A DNA stretch of 64,000 bases from JAJDOJ01 sp034722015 (GCA_034722015.1 JAYENI010000089.1:1-64000), one strand, 5' to 3'; shown: positions 52,948 to 61,285, counted from the first letter of the stretch. The notes: generated from the letters alone by a model not told the origin. Translations and numbers: made by a program.

Positions 52948-53449
52948 GTTTCACGTCGTCCTCTATGAGCCCGAGATTCCGCCCAATACGGGGAACATCA
53001 TGCGTCTTTGCGCGAACACGGGCGCGGCACTTCACCTGATCCAGCCGCTCGGATTCGATCTCGACGACCGCCGCCTGCGACGAGCCGGACTGGACTACCG
53101 GGAGTGGGCCCGCGTCAGGGAACACCGGTCACTGGCCGATTTCTTCGCGACGGTGAATCCCGGCCGCGCGCTCACATTTTCCACCCGCGGATCCCGTGCA
53201 TATCACGATCTGCGTTATCGCAAAGGCGACGCCCTGATCTTCGGGCCGGAAACCCGCGGCCTGCCTCAGGTTGTCATCGAGGATGCAGGGCCGGCCCATA
53301 CCCTTCGCATCCCCATGGTGCCAAACAGCAGAAGCCTGAACCTCTCCAACGCCGTTGCGATCGTCGTCTACGAGGCGTGGCGGCAGCACGGGTTTTCGGG
53401 TAACCACGAGACGCATGCGGATAACACGAGGATAGGTGACACGAATTGA
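52946..53449 (+). CDS. trmL: tRNA (cytidine/uridine-2'-O-)-methyltransferase TrmL
   Basis: 167 residues from the ATG at 52946 (MFHVVLYEPEIPPNTGNIMRLCANTG). The SPOUT-fold knot motifs are present: FGPETRGLP and IPMVPNSRSLNLSNAVAIVVYEAWRQ. TrmL modifies the wobble base of tRNA-Leu isoacceptors. The start codon overlaps that of the divergent pyrD, so its ribosome-binding region lies inside the pyrD coding sequence and no clear AGGAG is seen. In other gammaproteobacteria trmL is near gpsA-secB, as here. Confidence 0.95.
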   Translation: MFHVVLYEPEIPPNTGNIMRLCANTGAALHLIQPLGFDLDDRRLRRAGLDYREWARVREHRSLADFFATVNPGRALTFSTRGSRAYHDLRYRKGDALIFGPETRGLPQVVIEDAGPAHTLRIPMVPNSRSLNLSNAVAIVVYEAWRQHGFSGNHETHADNTRIGDTN

Positions 53450-53499
53450 GCCAAACGTTCCAGCCGGAACCGGCGGCACAACGTTCCCGATCCCGCTGC

Positions 53500-54540
53500 T
53501 CAGGAAGAACCGGTAGGCTGCCAGACGTTCTCCTCCTTGACACTTCTTCGCAAGAGATCCGCAACCGCCGCGGCCGGATCGCGTTGCTCCGCAAGGATCA
53601 GGTGCACTTGCTGGCAAATCGGAAGTTCGACCCCCACGCTGTCGGCGATGCGCATGAGAACATCCGCCGTCTCTCGCCCTTCTATCGCCTGGCCAATCTC
53701 CCTTGAGGCCTCATCGGCGGCCTGCCCCCGGCCGAGGGCAAGGCCGAAACGGCGATTTCGAGACTGGTCGTCGGTGCACGTGAGGACAAGGTCTCCCATT
53801 CCGGACAACCCCATGAGGGTCCCGAGTCTAGCCCCCAACTTCTCTCCCAGCACCATGATTTCGTGCAGCCCCCGGGTTATCAGGGCGGCCCGGGCATTGG
53901 CGCCAAACCCAAGGCCGTCGGAGATACCGGTGGCGATAGCGAGCACATTCTTGACGGCCCCGCCAAGCTCCACACCCAGTACGTCTGAGCTTGTGTAGAC
54001 CCTGAACGTTTCCGCGTGAAACAGTGCGGCAATTTTCCGGCCGGTGGCAGCAGCATCGGACGCGACCGTCACCGCCGTGGGAAGACCGATCGCCACCTCG
54101 CGCGCGAATGACGGTCCCGACAGTATGGCGCAGGGCGCATTGGGGCCCATCTCCTGGGCGACCACCTCATGTAACCAGTGACCGCTACCCCGCTCTATAC
54201 CCTTGGTTGCCCACACGATGTCCGGGAGCCGAACCCCCGCCAGCACCCGATTCGTGGCCTCCAGCATATCCCGGAACGCGGATGTCGGCACGGCGATCAC
54301 GATTGCGTCCACACCATCGAGCGCAAAGGAAAGGTCACCGGTGACGAGCAGATTGTCCGGCAGGTGGATACCGGGCAGATAACGTGAATTTTCCCGGCTC
54401 AACTGGATCACATCGAGGGACGCAGTGGATCTGCCCCATAACCGGGTCTCGTGATCGTTCAGCGCCAGGCGCATTGCGAGCGCCGTTCCCCAGGAACCCG
54501 CCCCGAGGACGGCGCAGGTGCGACGATCATGCATTGCCAT
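53500..54540 (-). CDS. gpsA: Glycerol-3-phosphate dehydrogenase [NAD(P)+]
   Basis: 346 residues. The nucleotide-binding start is CAVLGAGSWGTALAMRLA. ATKGIE, the catalytic Lys region GVELGGAVKNVLAIATGISDGLGFG, and GLSGMGDLVLTCT follow. It makes glycerol-3-phosphate for phospholipids. It follows secB closely, the conserved order secB-gpsA. Confidence 0.96.
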   Translation of the reverse strand: MAMHDRRTCAVLGAGSWGTALAMRLALNDHETRLWGRSTASLDVIQLSRENSRYLPGIHLPDNLLVTGDLSFALDGVDAIVIAVPTSAFRDMLEATNRVLAGVRLPDIVWATKGIERGSGHWLHEVVAQEMGPNAPCAILSGPSFAREVAIGLPTAVTVASDAAATGRKIAALFHAETFRVYTSSDVLGVELGGAVKNVLAIATGISDGLGFGANARAALITRGLHEIMVLGEKLGARLGTLMGLSGMGDLVLTCTDDQSRNRRFGLALGRGQAADEASREIGQAIEGRETADVLMRIADSVGVELPICQQVHLILAEQRDPAAAVADLLRRSVKEENVWQPTGSS

Positions 54541-54594
54541 GAACGTCTCCCAGAGGTTCCTTCAAACTACTCGCGGACACGATCCAGACCGCCT

Positions 54595-55080
54595 TCAGTG
54601 TGCCGTGGGCGAGGCGTCGGGCGTGCTGTCCTGGCTTGCAGCCTGCTGCAGGTGCTGCGAGTACAAGGCGTCGAAATTGACGGGTGCCAGGAGAAAGCCC
54701 GGGAAACCGCCTTTCGAGATGAGATCCGCTATCGCTTCACGCGCAAAGGGGAACAGGATGTTCGGACAGTAACTACCGAGCATATGACCAAGCTGCGCGT
54801 CGTTGAACCCGCGCAGCGTAAACACGCCTGCCTGTTTCAGCTCCACGAGATAGGCGGTGTTTTTCTCCATGGTCGTGGTGACGGTGATGTTCAGCGACAC
54901 CTCGTGGACGTCATTCTGGAGCTTTCTGGTTTCCGTCCCCAACTGAACATTGGTCTCCGGCTTCCATTCCCCTGTAAAAACTTCAGGGACACCTGGCGAC
55001 TCGAAAGAGACATCTTTCAGGTACAGCTTTTGAATCTCGAATATCTGCTGGGGAGTATCCTGGGACGGTGCTTCGCTCAT
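54595..55080 (-). CDS. secB: Protein-export chaperone SecB
   Basis: 161 residues. FEIQKLYLKDVSFESPGVPEVF is the family's N-terminal signature; GVFTLRGFNDAQLGHMLGSYCPNILFPFAREAI is the conserved core. SecB keeps preproteins unfolded and delivers them to SecA. It is acidic overall and soluble. It lies between the rhodanese and gpsA genes; the grxC gene usual at this place is not found in the 167-bp gap before it. Confidence 0.96.
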   Translation of the reverse strand: MSEAPSQDTPQQIFEIQKLYLKDVSFESPGVPEVFTGEWKPETNVQLGTETRKLQNDVHEVSLNITVTTTMEKNTAYLVELKQAGVFTLRGFNDAQLGHMLGSYCPNILFPFAREAIADLISKGGFPGFLLAPVNFDALYSQHLQQAASQDSTPDASPTAH

Positions 55081-55247
55081 GTTTCGTTTCCCGCATTGTC
55101 GGTTATTGGATGATCATGTGTCGGCATGAGCCGGAAAGCAGCGCCAGTTCCTGCCTTCTGAACGCCATTCCCGCCGCGGAACGCACGCACCTCGGGCAAC
55201 CCCCGGCTGAAACGAGTCAACGCGCAAGCAGTGCTGCCAGTTTTCGC

Positions 55248-55673
55248 TTATTTGGCGACTTTGGGCAGATTGGCGTTGTCCCACGCCACGATCCCGCCAC
55301 GCAGATTCGACACGTTCTTGAAATCGTTCTTCAACAGAATATTGCCTGCGGAGCGTGACCGTGAGCCCGTTCGGCAGTAGGTGACGACGGGCCTGTCCGA
55401 GAACTTGGCCAGTTCTCCGACCCGCTGTTTCAGCGTACTCAGGGGAATGTGACGTGAATTCTGTATGCTGCCCTGCACGCGCTCCGAGTCTTCCCTGACG
55501 TCCAGCATCAGGGCGTTGTCGTGATTGATCAGCAGCACGGCCTCCTGGGGGGAAATATCCTTGAACCCGGAGGTAAATCTGCGGAATTCGGTCCAGGCCA
55601 CCATGGCCAGCACCAGACCGAGAAGCGCGAAAAGGGCCGTGTGATTCCCTACGAATTCAAAAAACTGTTCCAT
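55248..55673 (-). CDS. Membrane-anchored rhodanese (YibN-like)
   Basis: 141 residues. One N-terminal membrane helix (about 11-29, ALFALLGLVLAMVAW) is followed by a single rhodanese domain with LMLDVREDSERVQG and the active-site loop YCRTGSRSRSAG. E. coli YibN has this form and sits next to grxC and secB. It may move sulfane sulfur at the membrane surface. A 5' intergenic region of more than 300 bp follows upstream. Confidence 0.9.
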   Translation of the reverse strand: MEQFFEFVGNHTALFALLGLVLAMVAWTEFRRFTSGFKDISPQEAVLLINHDNALMLDVREDSERVQGSIQNSRHIPLSTLKQRVGELAKFSDRPVVTYCRTGSRSRSAGNILLKNDFKNVSNLRGGIVAWDNANLPKVAK

Positions 55674-56020
55674 CGCACCGATTGCCCCTGATCAGGTTAA
55701 TCCTATACTTGCAGGAGCCACCGACCGTTTCATTAAGGTATAGGCCAGACGGGAGGAAGTGCCTTAAACCGCTTGGGCAGGCCTGATGCCCCCTGGCGCA
55801 CTCATCCGCGACCCCTCAAGGGCGGCTAAGATACCATGATCACCCCGTTTCCGGGAGTCGTTGGAAGATGCAAAAACAGTGTGAAGATACAGACCGGCAT
55901 CAGTGGTTCGCGGTAACTTCCGATCCCGGCGAGGAAACCGAAACTGGATTCCGCAGCCGGGATGGTCGCTCGACAGGGTGCGACGACAGACACCGCCATG
56001 GCGGGCTGCCTCGCCTGGCT

Positions 56021-56052
56021 CCCGGCCCCGGCCCTTTAGATCCGGGGCCGGG
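56021..56052. other. Strong GC-rich hairpin in a gene-poor interval
   Basis: Perfect 11-bp stem CCCGGCCCCGG / CCGGGGCCGGG with a 10-base loop. No T-run follows on the plus strand. It lies 17 bp beyond the stop of the 43-residue gene on the minus strand and may help end that transcript. The rest of 55674-56069 shows no supportable gene. Confidence 0.5.
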
Positions 56053-56069
56053 TCTGTTGGCAATCGTCA

Positions 56070-56201
56070 TCAACTGCATGGGGTCCCGGAATGGGCGCAA
56101 ACCGCGTCGTACCCTCCCTTGCTGTAGAGCCTTACGACAAATAGCGCGACCGCCAACGCGGCAGTTGTCCCAAACAAGGTCAAATCGTCAAGTGCAAACA
56201 T
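56070..56201 (-). CDS. Predicted 43-residue single-pass membrane protein
   Basis: Starts MFALDDLTLFGTTAALAVAL with a CAGGAG ribosome site about 7 bases upstream. One membrane helix (about 8-25) is followed by a short tail with RLYSKGGYD and two cysteines, ending at a TGA. Size and topology resemble the small subunits of membrane complexes, but I recognise no family. A 140-bp AT-rich leader precedes it, much lower in GC than its surroundings. Strength of the ribosome site and helix support a real gene. Confidence 0.55.
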   Translation of the reverse strand: MFALDDLTLFGTTAALAVALFVVRLYSKGGYDAVCAHSGTPCS

Positions 56202-56345
56202 GGTTAACTCCTGACCAGCAAATGCTGATCGCCAATTTGTATATAAGTTTTTGCTTTTTCACTAAAGTTCATGGTGTAGGAGAGATTTGTTGCCAACTCT
56301 GTGAGTGAAGCAATTTATATTAAATAAAATCAACTGGATACGGAA
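56202..56345 (-). promoter_or_regulatory. AT-rich leader of the 43-residue gene with a CAGCA-AA-TGCTG dyad
   Basis: Roughly two thirds A/T in a GC-rich genome. It holds several TATA-like stretches (TATATAC, TATAAA), and a 12-bp dyad CAGCA-AA-TGCTG at 56216-56227, directly before the ribosome site. Promoter and control region are the likely content; no known regulator can be named. Confidence 0.4.
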
Positions 56346-56400
56346 TTTCGAAGATACGGCGGGAGCGCCGCGGCAAGGGCCCGAAGAGACCCACCCGAAT

Positions 56401-56814
56401 TCATGGGCGTCTCCAGCTTCGGCGCTGCAGCTTTAGATAGAGACGCTGGCGGTCCTGCATCGACCGCGACTGCCGCCCCTGGGCACTACCCGGTCCGCGA
56501 CCAGGGCTTTTGTTCCCGGCAGCGCGGGGGGGTGTCTGGCGCAGCTGCTGCTGCAGTTGTCGCTGCCTGTCGCGCTGGCGCGACAGCCGGGATTCCAGAT
56601 CACGCGCGTCGGCAGGCGAAGCCGGCGGGGCATGGTCCTGGCGGTAAATGCGTTGCTCTCGCCGGAGTTCGCCGCGCTGTCTGTGAAATTCTGTTTCCAT
56701 GCCAGGGACCCGGATCGAGTCCCTGGCAGAAGACATCGTCGCGTGCAACCCGCTAGTGATCACCGGGATCAGAACAGCAACGGACAGCAGAGCCCGTTCA
56801 CGCCGGCCAGACAC
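56401..56814 (-). CDS. Predicted exported coiled-coil protein
   Basis: 137 residues from a GTG at 56814 with an AAAAGGA ribosome site. The first 25 residues form a signal peptide (two Arg-rich turns, then ALLSVAVLIPVITSGLHA). The mature part is Arg/Gln-rich and helical (RQRGELRREQRIYRQ, then RLSRQRDRQRQLQQQLRQ), ending in a Pro/Gly-rich and basic tail. No family is recognised. High Arg/Gln content in GC-rich DNA could also arise by chance, so support rests on the signal peptide and start context. Confidence 0.45.
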   Translation of the reverse strand: MSGRRERALLSVAVLIPVITSGLHATMSSARDSIRVPGMETEFHRQRGELRREQRIYRQDHAPPASPADARDLESRLSRQRDRQRQLQQQLRQTPPRAAGNKSPGRGPGSAQGRQSRSMQDRQRLYLKLQRRSWRRP

Positions 56815-57161
56815 GGTCGGCAATCCTTTTCTGCTCGCGGTCTTGCAGGTGTCCTGGCGGTTGCACGAGGTCGTACTGCGCGGCACCTCGCTGCAACGGG
56901 GGAAACCAGGGCGAATCATACGCAGACGCTGCGCCAAACCTGCCGGCGATACGACCCGGGTGAGTACGGGCTCCCACAAATTCCGTAACCACGGGCCTGT
57001 CAACCGGAGAACGGAATCTCTTCACAGAATTCAGCGCCTCGAACCGGTATGTTCTCGTGACACCGCTGCCTGCTGTCCGTCGCCAGCGGCATACGATGCA
57101 TTGGCTATCATTGATCAATGCGGGATCCCAAAACAATCGTCTGAAAAACAGGAGGATCGAC

Positions 57162-57340
57162 ATGCAAAATACACCTACCATCGAACATCCGGAAGCGCGC
57201 TTTTTCGTAATGAACCGCTCCGAGGATCACTGGATTCGTTTGAGCAAGGATTATTCCAGCAGAGTCGAGGCAGCAAAAGCACTCGAAAAACTGCGCCTCA
57301 TGTATCCTTTTGCCAGACTCGGTGGCTCACGGACCAACTA
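57162..57340 (+). CDS. Small gene truncated by the assembly gap
   Basis: Starts with a perfect AGGAGG site 6 bases before the ATG. The visible 59 residues begin MQNTPTIEHPEARFFVMNRS and continue with a helix rich in Ala/Glu/Lys (SSRVEAAKALEKLRLMYPF); no stop is seen before the N run. I do not recognise the family. The strong ribosome site makes this a convincing gene start. Confidence 0.6.
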
Positions 57341-57440
57341 NNNNNNNNNNNNNNNNNNNNNNNNNNNNNNNNNNNNNNNNNNNNNNNNNNNNNNNNNNNN
57401 NNNNNNNNNNNNNNNNNNNNNNNNNNNNNNNNNNNNNNNN
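57341..57440. other. Assembly gap (100 N)
   Basis: Exactly 100 N, the conventional length for a gap of unknown size. It removes the 3' end of the gene starting at 57162 and possibly the start of something before 57523. Confidence 0.99.
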
Positions 57441-57522
57441 GTCTCAAGCGGCCAGGCCCAGGAGTCACGACAGACATCGAGTGACCGAATCATACGTTCA
57501 GGGAAGCAGCAGGGTAGTAGCC

Positions 57523-57696
57523 ATGGACCGAAGGAAGTACCCGGACAGGCGTCAGCCTGGACCAACACCGAAATTTCCGTTTCGGGACGAACAGGGGCAC
57601 CGAGTCGGAGAAGATCGGCGCAAGATTTCCAGTCGCCGCATGAGCGATTTCGAACTGGATCCGCTATGGGAGAAAATACAGAACCGCCCGCGCTAG
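57523..57696 (+). CDS. 57-residue protein with paired-arginine motif
   Basis: Basic, no membrane segment. From residue 9 it aligns without gaps for 35 residues with residues 21-55 of the FHA protein at 59028: an RR pair, P-x2-PF-x-D (19-22 here), a Val, RR (32-33), RRM (38-40) and Phe43. The shared pattern points to a small domain or a common partner. The C-terminus is FELDPLWEKIQNRPR. An upstream start in the gap is possible. Function unknown. Confidence 0.6.
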   Translation: MDRRKYPDRRQPGPTPKFPFRDEQGHRVGEDRRKISSRRMSDFELDPLWEKIQNRPR

Positions 57697-57800
57697 TGCG
57701 GATTCGCCAAGCCCCGGGCGAGCGCTCGTGGATTGGCGCTCAAACCGCGGATTTGGGTGGATTCTGCCGGCTCCCATCGATACGGCTCTAAATAACAGAG

Positions 57801-57820
57801 AGGGCTCCGTATGGAGCCCC
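57801..57820. terminator. Probable bidirectional terminator between 57-residue gene and rpoH
   Basis: Stem AGGGCTCC / GGAGCCCC with a 4-base loop, followed by CTTTGC on the plus strand and by TCTGTTATTT on the minus strand. It lies between convergent genes, 69 bp past the rpoH stop. Confidence 0.6.
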
Positions 57821-57888
57821 CTTTGCATTCTTCCTGCGGATTGCTGCGATAGCGAGGAATGTCGAAGCCGACACTGTCCCGGCTGCCG

Positions 57889-58746
57889 CTACGTGGCCAG
57901 ATCAACCCTGAGCTTCCCGATCGCCGCCTTTTCCAGTTGACGGATTCGCTCAGCCGAGACCGAATAGCGTTTCGCAAGGGACTCAAGTGTCTCTTTCTTC
58001 TCACCAAGCCAGCGTCTGGCGAGTATGTCGCGACTTCGCTCGTCGAGCGTATCCAGCGACTCCCGCAACCTCCGCTCCTGATATGCCAGCAGGTCCGCGT
58101 TTTCGTACACCTCACCGGGATCGTAACGCTGGTCCTCAATGTAACTGGCCGGCGCCAGGCTCGATTCACGCTCCTCCCCAGGCTCCGGGTCATAGGAGAC
58201 ATCTCGTCCCCCCAGACGCCGTTCCATCTCCATGACCTCGCCGGCACTGACACCGAGATCGCTCGCAACGGCATCTACCTCCTCGCGATTCAGCCAGCCG
58301 AGCCGCTTTTTACGACTCCGCAGGTTGAAGAAGAGCTTGCGCTGCGCCTTGGTAGTGGCCACCTTGACGATTCGCCAGTTTCGCAGGACAAATTCGTGGA
58401 TTTCCGCGCGAATCCAGTGGACTGCGAAAGACACAAGACGAACGTTCAGGTCGGGATTGAATCGCTTGACGGCCTTCATCAGGCCGACGTTACCCTCCTG
58501 AATCAGATCAGCCAGCGCCAGGCCGTACCCGGCATAGCCGCGCGCCACGTGGACGACGAAGCGCAGGTGGTGCGTGACGAGCGTTCGAGCCGCATCCAGG
58601 TCATTGTGGTCCCGATACCGGATCCCCAGCGCCCGTTCCTCCTCGGCTGAGAGTACCGGTAGCCGGTTCGCGGCTACAATATAGGCATCCAGGTTCCCTA
58701 CGGGAGCCAGAAGGGTCGATTGTGCCTGAACAAGCGCCTTGGTCAT
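57889..58746 (-). CDS. rpoH: RNA polymerase heat-shock sigma factor RpoH (sigma-32)
   Basis: 285 residues. Region 2 has LVTHHLRFVVHVARGYAGYG and LADLIQEGNVGLMKAVKRFNP. The RpoH box is present as TTKAQRKLFFNLR. Region 4 has the helix-turn-helix ESLAKRYSVSAERIRQLEKAAIGKLR. It directs transcription of chaperone and protease genes after heat shock. A perfect CIRCE operator lies 50 bp upstream of its ATG, so HrcA should repress it. ftsX/ftsE, frequent neighbours, are absent. Confidence 0.96.
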   Translation of the reverse strand: MTKALVQAQSTLLAPVGNLDAYIVAANRLPVLSAEEERALGIRYRDHNDLDAARTLVTHHLRFVVHVARGYAGYGLALADLIQEGNVGLMKAVKRFNPDLNVRLVSFAVHWIRAEIHEFVLRNWRIVKVATTKAQRKLFFNLRSRKKRLGWLNREEVDAVASDLGVSAGEVMEMERRLGGRDVSYDPEPGEERESSLAPASYIEDQRYDPGEVYENADLLAYQERRLRESLDTLDERSRDILARRWLGEKKETLESLAKRYSVSAERIRQLEKAAIGKLRVDLAT

Positions 58747-58796
58747 TTCGCTACATTATCCCCGTTTCATGAGTCACACATTAGCCAGTACTGATT

Positions 58797-58823
58797 TTAG
58801 CACTCTGGACATAAGAGTGCTAA
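58797..58823. promoter_or_regulatory. CIRCE operator (HrcA site) upstream of rpoH
   Basis: TTAGCACTC-N9-GAGTGCTAA, identical to the CIRCE consensus in both arms. On the rpoH strand, a TTGAAC at 58833-58838 is a possible -35 and the operator would cover the -10. HrcA binding should block rpoH transcription under normal conditions. hrcA itself is not in the window. Nothing else is seen in 58824-59027. Confidence 0.93.
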
Positions 58824-59027
58824 TGGCGGATTTGGTTCAACCTAGCCCCGAAATTGAGCGGGCCATCGCCGGGCGGCGCGGTTTCGACAACCGCCTCCCA
58901 TGAAACCCGTTCCACTCTGAACCATACTAGATAGTGGGGTGTCGACCTCCCCAACCGCACCCGGGGTCTTCAGGGCCAGCAACAGAAGCGCTAGATTCCC
59001 GCAATCCAACGAACACGACCAAAGGCC

Positions 59028-59537
59028 ATGGGAAACAAGATATCCAAGCTTGGCGAGAAAATCTTTGGCGAACGCCGCGGCTCCGAGCGTCGCAAGTTCG
59101 GTCTGGCGCCCAGATATCCTTTCTACGACAGCAATGAAGTCCTTGTGAAGGCCAATCGGAGACGGGTCGTCGACCGCCGCATGCAGACCTTCGACGCTTC
59201 CGCGGAAATCCTGTATCTGTACCTCAGTTATCTGGAAATGTCCGGTGTACTCGAACCGTCCGGCGTCACCGTAACCCTGGGCCGAGATCGAGGTTGCGAT
59301 CTGAGAATCCAGACCGAATTCTCATCAAGAAAGCACGCGACCATCAGCTTTCGAGGCGGTCGCTACCAGATAGAGGACCACAGCAGAAACGGGACCTATA
59401 TCATCCTGGAAGACGAGACCGAACTGCACATCACAGGGGCCAAAATGGAATTGTACGGTTCTGGCTCGATCAGCCTGGGCACGCCACGAGCGTACGCCGG
59501 GGAGGATATCATCCAGTTTTCGACCCGAAGTTCATAG
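59028..59537 (+). CDS. FHA-domain protein with N-terminal paired-arginine motif
   Basis: 169 residues. Residues 15-56 hold the arginine-pair motif shared with the 57-residue protein (ERRK, P-x2-PF-x-D at 31-34, RR at 44-45, RRM at 50-52). An FHA domain follows (about 75-160) with LGRDRGCDLRI, SSRKHATIS and HSRNGTYI, the residues that bind phosphothreonine peptides. It is a cytosolic adaptor for a Ser/Thr kinase pathway or a scaffold; no kinase or phosphatase is in the window. It is convergent with gpmI. Confidence 0.88.
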   Translation: MGNKISKLGEKIFGERRGSERRKFGLAPRYPFYDSNEVLVKANRRRVVDRRMQTFDASAEILYLYLSYLEMSGVLEPSGVTVTLGRDRGCDLRIQTEFSSRKHATISFRGGRYQIEDHSRNGTYIILEDETELHITGAKMELYGSGSISLGTPRAYAGEDIIQFSTRSS

Positions 59538-59555
59538 TGCGAGTCTTTCCGCCTG

Positions 59556-61097
59556 TCATCTCCACAGCTTTTCGAGCAGGAGAGATCTGGCTGTCATTTC
59601 CGGGGGTTGGGGTAGTCCCATGAACTGCAGAATCGTTGGGGTCACGGAACTGATGCCCGCACCGGTCGATAGCCGCCAGCAGGCCTTGTCGATGATGAGA
59701 CACGGTACGGGATACAGGGTGTGCTGCGTATGCGGCTCCCCGGTGAGTGCATCAACCATCTCGTCACAATTGCCATGGTCCGCCGTCAGCAGCACTGACA
59801 CGTCATTTGCCACGGCCGCATCGAGAACCCTGCCTACCTCGGTATCGAGCACCTCTACTGCCTTGATCACTGCATCACGAACAGCCGTATGCCCAACCAT
59901 GTCACCGTTGGCGAAGTTTACGACCACGAGGGCATAATCCGGGTTATGCAACGCCTCGATCACGTTGTCCGCGACCTTCGCCGCACTCATCTCCGGCTCC
60001 AGGTCGTAGGTCGCAACTTTTGGAGACGGCACCATGGTCCTGTCCTCACCCTCGTACGGCGTTTCCCGGCCCCCATTGAGAAAGAAGGTGACATGCGGAT
60101 ACTTCTCGGTCTCCGCGCAGTGAAACTGGCGTAGTCCCGCTTCGCTCACGATCTGGCCCAGATTGACGCTGGGCCGCTCTGGAAGAAATGCTATCGGGCA
60201 GGGATATTCGGCGTCGTATTCTGTCATCGTTACGACGTTGACGGGATGAAAATCACCGCGCTCGAAGTTATCAAAATCCCGGACACTCAGCGCCTTGACG
60301 AGCTGACGGGGCCGATCATTACGAAAATTGAAGAACAGGACACAATCGTCGGTATCGATCGGCTCGGCCGTGGGGAGTACCGTGGGCAGAATGAATTCAT
60401 CTCCTTTTCCCGCAGCATAGGCTGACTCGATTGCGTTTCGGGCAGACGCCGCCCGTTCGCCTTTCAGCTGCACCAGCGCTTCCCAGGCCTTTTGTGTGCG
60501 ATGCCACCGCTTGTCCCGGTCCATGGCATAGTATCGACCCATAACGGTCGCGATGCCTCCACCCGCCTCGGACAGGGCATCTTCAAGGACCGGCAGATAC
60601 TGTCTGGCGACCCGTGGACCCGTGTCCCGCCCGTCCGTGATTATGTGCACCAGCGGGCTGACCCCCTGCATCTTGCACAGGCGGATGATGGCCAGGAGGT
60701 GGTTGATATGCGAATGGACTCCGCCGTCCGAGACCAGCCCGATGAGCTGCAGGGCACGCTTGGAGTCCCGGGCCTTCTTTACTGCATATCTAAATGTCGG
60801 ATTCTCGAAGAAACTGCCGTCGTATATGGCCTGATCAATCCTCACCAGATCCTGCCGAAGGATACAACCGCACCCGAGCGTGATATGCCCCACCTCGGAA
60901 TTTCCCATCTGGCCCGAGGGAAGTCCCACAGCGGACCCCGACGCCTCAAGCGTCGTGTGGGAATGTGTAGAGAAATACTCGTCGAGACGCGGTGTCCGGG
61001 CCTCGACCACTGCGTTGTTCGCCTTTCCAGGGTTCAGACCGAAGCCATCCAGGATCACGAGGAGGACGCGACGTCGAAGTTTGGCGGGCGTTGACAT
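59556..61097 (-). CDS. gpmI: 2,3-bisphosphoglycerate-independent phosphoglycerate mutase
   Basis: 513 residues. ILDGFGLNPGKANNAV carries the first metal-binding Asp; SGQMGNSEVGHITLG holds the catalytic Ser; later motifs are ITDGRDTGPR, MGRYYAMDRDKRW, and VVNFANGDMVGHT plus LLTADHGNCDEM for the two manganese ions. It interconverts 3- and 2-phosphoglycerate. In E. coli gpmI adjoins envC; here they are 50 kb apart. Confidence 0.96.
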   Translation of the reverse strand: MSTPAKLRRRVLLVILDGFGLNPGKANNAVVEARTPRLDEYFSTHSHTTLEASGSAVGLPSGQMGNSEVGHITLGCGCILRQDLVRIDQAIYDGSFFENPTFRYAVKKARDSKRALQLIGLVSDGGVHSHINHLLAIIRLCKMQGVSPLVHIITDGRDTGPRVARQYLPVLEDALSEAGGGIATVMGRYYAMDRDKRWHRTQKAWEALVQLKGERAASARNAIESAYAAGKGDEFILPTVLPTAEPIDTDDCVLFFNFRNDRPRQLVKALSVRDFDNFERGDFHPVNVVTMTEYDAEYPCPIAFLPERPSVNLGQIVSEAGLRQFHCAETEKYPHVTFFLNGGRETPYEGEDRTMVPSPKVATYDLEPEMSAAKVADNVIEALHNPDYALVVVNFANGDMVGHTAVRDAVIKAVEVLDTEVGRVLDAAVANDVSVLLTADHGNCDEMVDALTGEPHTQHTLYPVPCLIIDKACWRLSTGAGISSVTPTILQFMGLPQPPEMTARSLLLEKLWR

Positions 61098-61285
61098 GGA
61101 CGATGTTCGGGGATTAACGGCAATATAGTGCGACGAATTTTACCAGCATTCTCGCCTTTGGGTTGCCACACGTCTCTTGTATCCAGGTCCTGCCGAAATC
61201 CTCCGGCAGCCACCCCTCCCGGGGAGCCTCCCGAATTCAGAAAGCTCAACCGGCACACAGGCGTTTGTTTTCGCTCCCCACTGCG

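Noticed and set aside
55081..55247. Search for a grxC gene or remnant between the rhodanese and secB genes
   Set aside because: Only 167 bp and no CxxC or glutaredoxin-like end in any minus-strand frame.
55868..56308. 146-codon plus-strand frame in the interval after the rhodanese gene
   Set aside because: Weak start context, no recognisable features, and it overlaps the better supported 43-residue gene on the other strand.
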